Translations under genes and position numbers: made by a program | Shown: piece after piece, positions 5,132 through 5,390 of the stretch | Numbering within the stretch: position 1 is the first letter of the stretch | How the letters are laid out: every line of letters begins with the position of its first letter | Notes under the pieces: model-generated | Told to the model about the DNA's origin: nothing | Databases searched by the model: none | The model's input: only the letters and a program-made list of their open reading frames with translations | NCBI GenBank assembly: GCA_934546685.1 | Contig: CAKTEB010000113.1 | Location: 1-5,390 of the forward strand | Source of the DNA: an uncultured Oscillospiraceae bacterium | GTDB taxonomy: Bacteria > Bacillota > Clostridia > Oscillospirales > Oscillospiraceae | Direction of reading: 5' to 3' | DNA length: 5,390 nucleotides

Positions 5132-5175
5132 GGTGTTCACCTCACAAGAATAGTCTGCTCTTTTGGAGCCAACCT

Positions 5176-5204
5176 ATTATGCCACTTTTTCCGGGGAAAT
5201 GCAA
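5176..5204 (-). promoter_or_regulatory. Sigma-70-type promoter of mgtE
   Basis: On the minus strand TTGCAT (5204-5199) and CATAAT (5181-5176) are spaced by 17 nt. The sequence upstream, about 5205-5240, is rich in A/T with a seven-T run and could act as an UP-like element. The predicted transcription start near 5169 is what gives mgtE its long leader. Confidence 0.65.
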
Positions 5205-5295
5205 GGGAAAATGGGTAAAATCGAAGAAAAAAATAGGGGCTGAAAATCACGGCAGAGCTGTTATGCTGACTTCTAAAATTTCCTGCTATCCGTAG

Positions 5296-5314
5296 GGGCG
5301 ATTAGCAATCGCCC
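5296..5314. repeat. REP-like 8-bp palindrome
   Basis: GGGCGATT (5296-5303) and AATCGCCC (5307-5314) pair perfectly around an AGC loop, set in TAGGGGCGATT...AATCGCCCGCC. No T-run follows on either strand. Similar GTAGGGGCG...CGCCCGCC palindromes are common dispersed repeats in related genomes as far as I recall; I could not search for them. Confidence 0.55.
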
Positions 5315-5340
5315 GCCTGTGGCGCAGTGCGTTGACCCAG

Positions 5341-5390
5341 GCCCTCCGGGGGCCATATCTTTCTTTGTGTGAAGAAAGATATGGAAGAAA
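5341..5390 (+). repeat. Dispersed structured repeat, copy 2
   Basis: GCCCTCCGGGGGCC (5341-5354) overlaps the base of a perfect 13-bp stem (5353-5365 with 5372-5384; CCATATCTTTCTT on the left arm) with a TGTGTG loop, then AAGAAA runs to the window edge. Copy 1 (79-118, opposite strand) has the identical 14-nt core, then a different stem. The element probably continues past the edge. Confidence 0.65.

Larger units (their letters stand above)
4892..5169 (-). promoter_or_regulatory. Long structured 5' leader of mgtE, candidate attenuator
   Basis: From the predicted start of transcription near 5169 to the mgtE ATG there are about 278 nt. They contain a short upstream ORF, a possible 7-bp pairing of GGGCGAA inside that ORF (5110-5104) with TTCGCCC just after its stop (5032-5026), a 7-bp hairpin CTGATCT/AGATCAG (4997-4991 with 4977-4971), a terminator-like stem at 4972-4954, and a hairpin that would hide the mgtE ribosome binding site. 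CCCTGGTTT (5028-5020) can instead pair with AGATCAGGG (4977-4969) over 9 bp with two G-U pairs, which would break both the first pairing and the terminator. I find no M-box core and no T-box motif. Elements are seen directly; the regulatory role is inferred. Confidence 0.55.

Noticed and set aside
4892..5169. M-box (ykoK) magnesium riboswitch
   Set aside because: I looked for the conserved GGTGAGGCTCCT and GACGCCAATGGGT segments and found neither. A covariance search would be decisive; a significant M-box hit would overturn this.

Overview
The window is about 60% G+C with dense coding. Clean sigma-70-type promoters, AGGAGG-like ribosome binding sites, a 467-residue MgtE, a MATE pump and REP-like palindromes suggest a Gram-positive anaerobe of the Clostridia. 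An Oscillospiraceae-like gut bacterium is my best guess, made from gene style and repeat texture rather than from a marker gene.

Layout from left to right. Positions 1-226 are a non-coding mosaic of short palindromes. Positions 227-1087 (minus) encode NAD kinase. Positions 1099-2463 (minus) encode a 12-helix MATE exporter, and the two genes form a tight operon in the order MATE then nadK. Upstream of MATE, a promoter carries a perfect 14-bp palindrome across its -10 box, a likely repressor operator. Positions 2725-2952 (plus) encode a small acidic protein of unknown function, transcribed divergently from MATE. A hairpin at 2971-2994 separates it from a convergent minus-strand gene (3016-3351) for an unknown protein with two membrane helices. 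That gene has its own near-consensus promoter, just after the strong terminator of the next gene. Positions 3488-4891 (minus) encode the magnesium channel/transporter MgtE. The stretch from 4892 to about 5170 is its long leader, and 5205-5390 holds REP-like repeats.

The part most worth attention is the mgtE leader. From a promoter at 5176-5204 to the mgtE start it is about 278 nt long. It shows no recognisable M-box magnesium riboswitch. It contains a 29-codon upstream ORF with a good ribosome binding site (5042-5131, with an Arg-Arg-Arg-Glu-Ser-Asp-Val-Pro stretch). Downstream are mutually exclusive pairings that fit a transcription attenuator, then a hairpin that would hide the mgtE ribosome binding site. 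This resembles in logic, not in sequence, the mgtL leader peptide of enterobacterial mgtA. The leader-peptide model is inference; the sequence elements are directly visible.

The two ends of the window carry the same 14-nt repeat core in opposite orientation. Each core is followed by a stem-loop of different sequence but the same architecture, so this is a dispersed structured repeat family.
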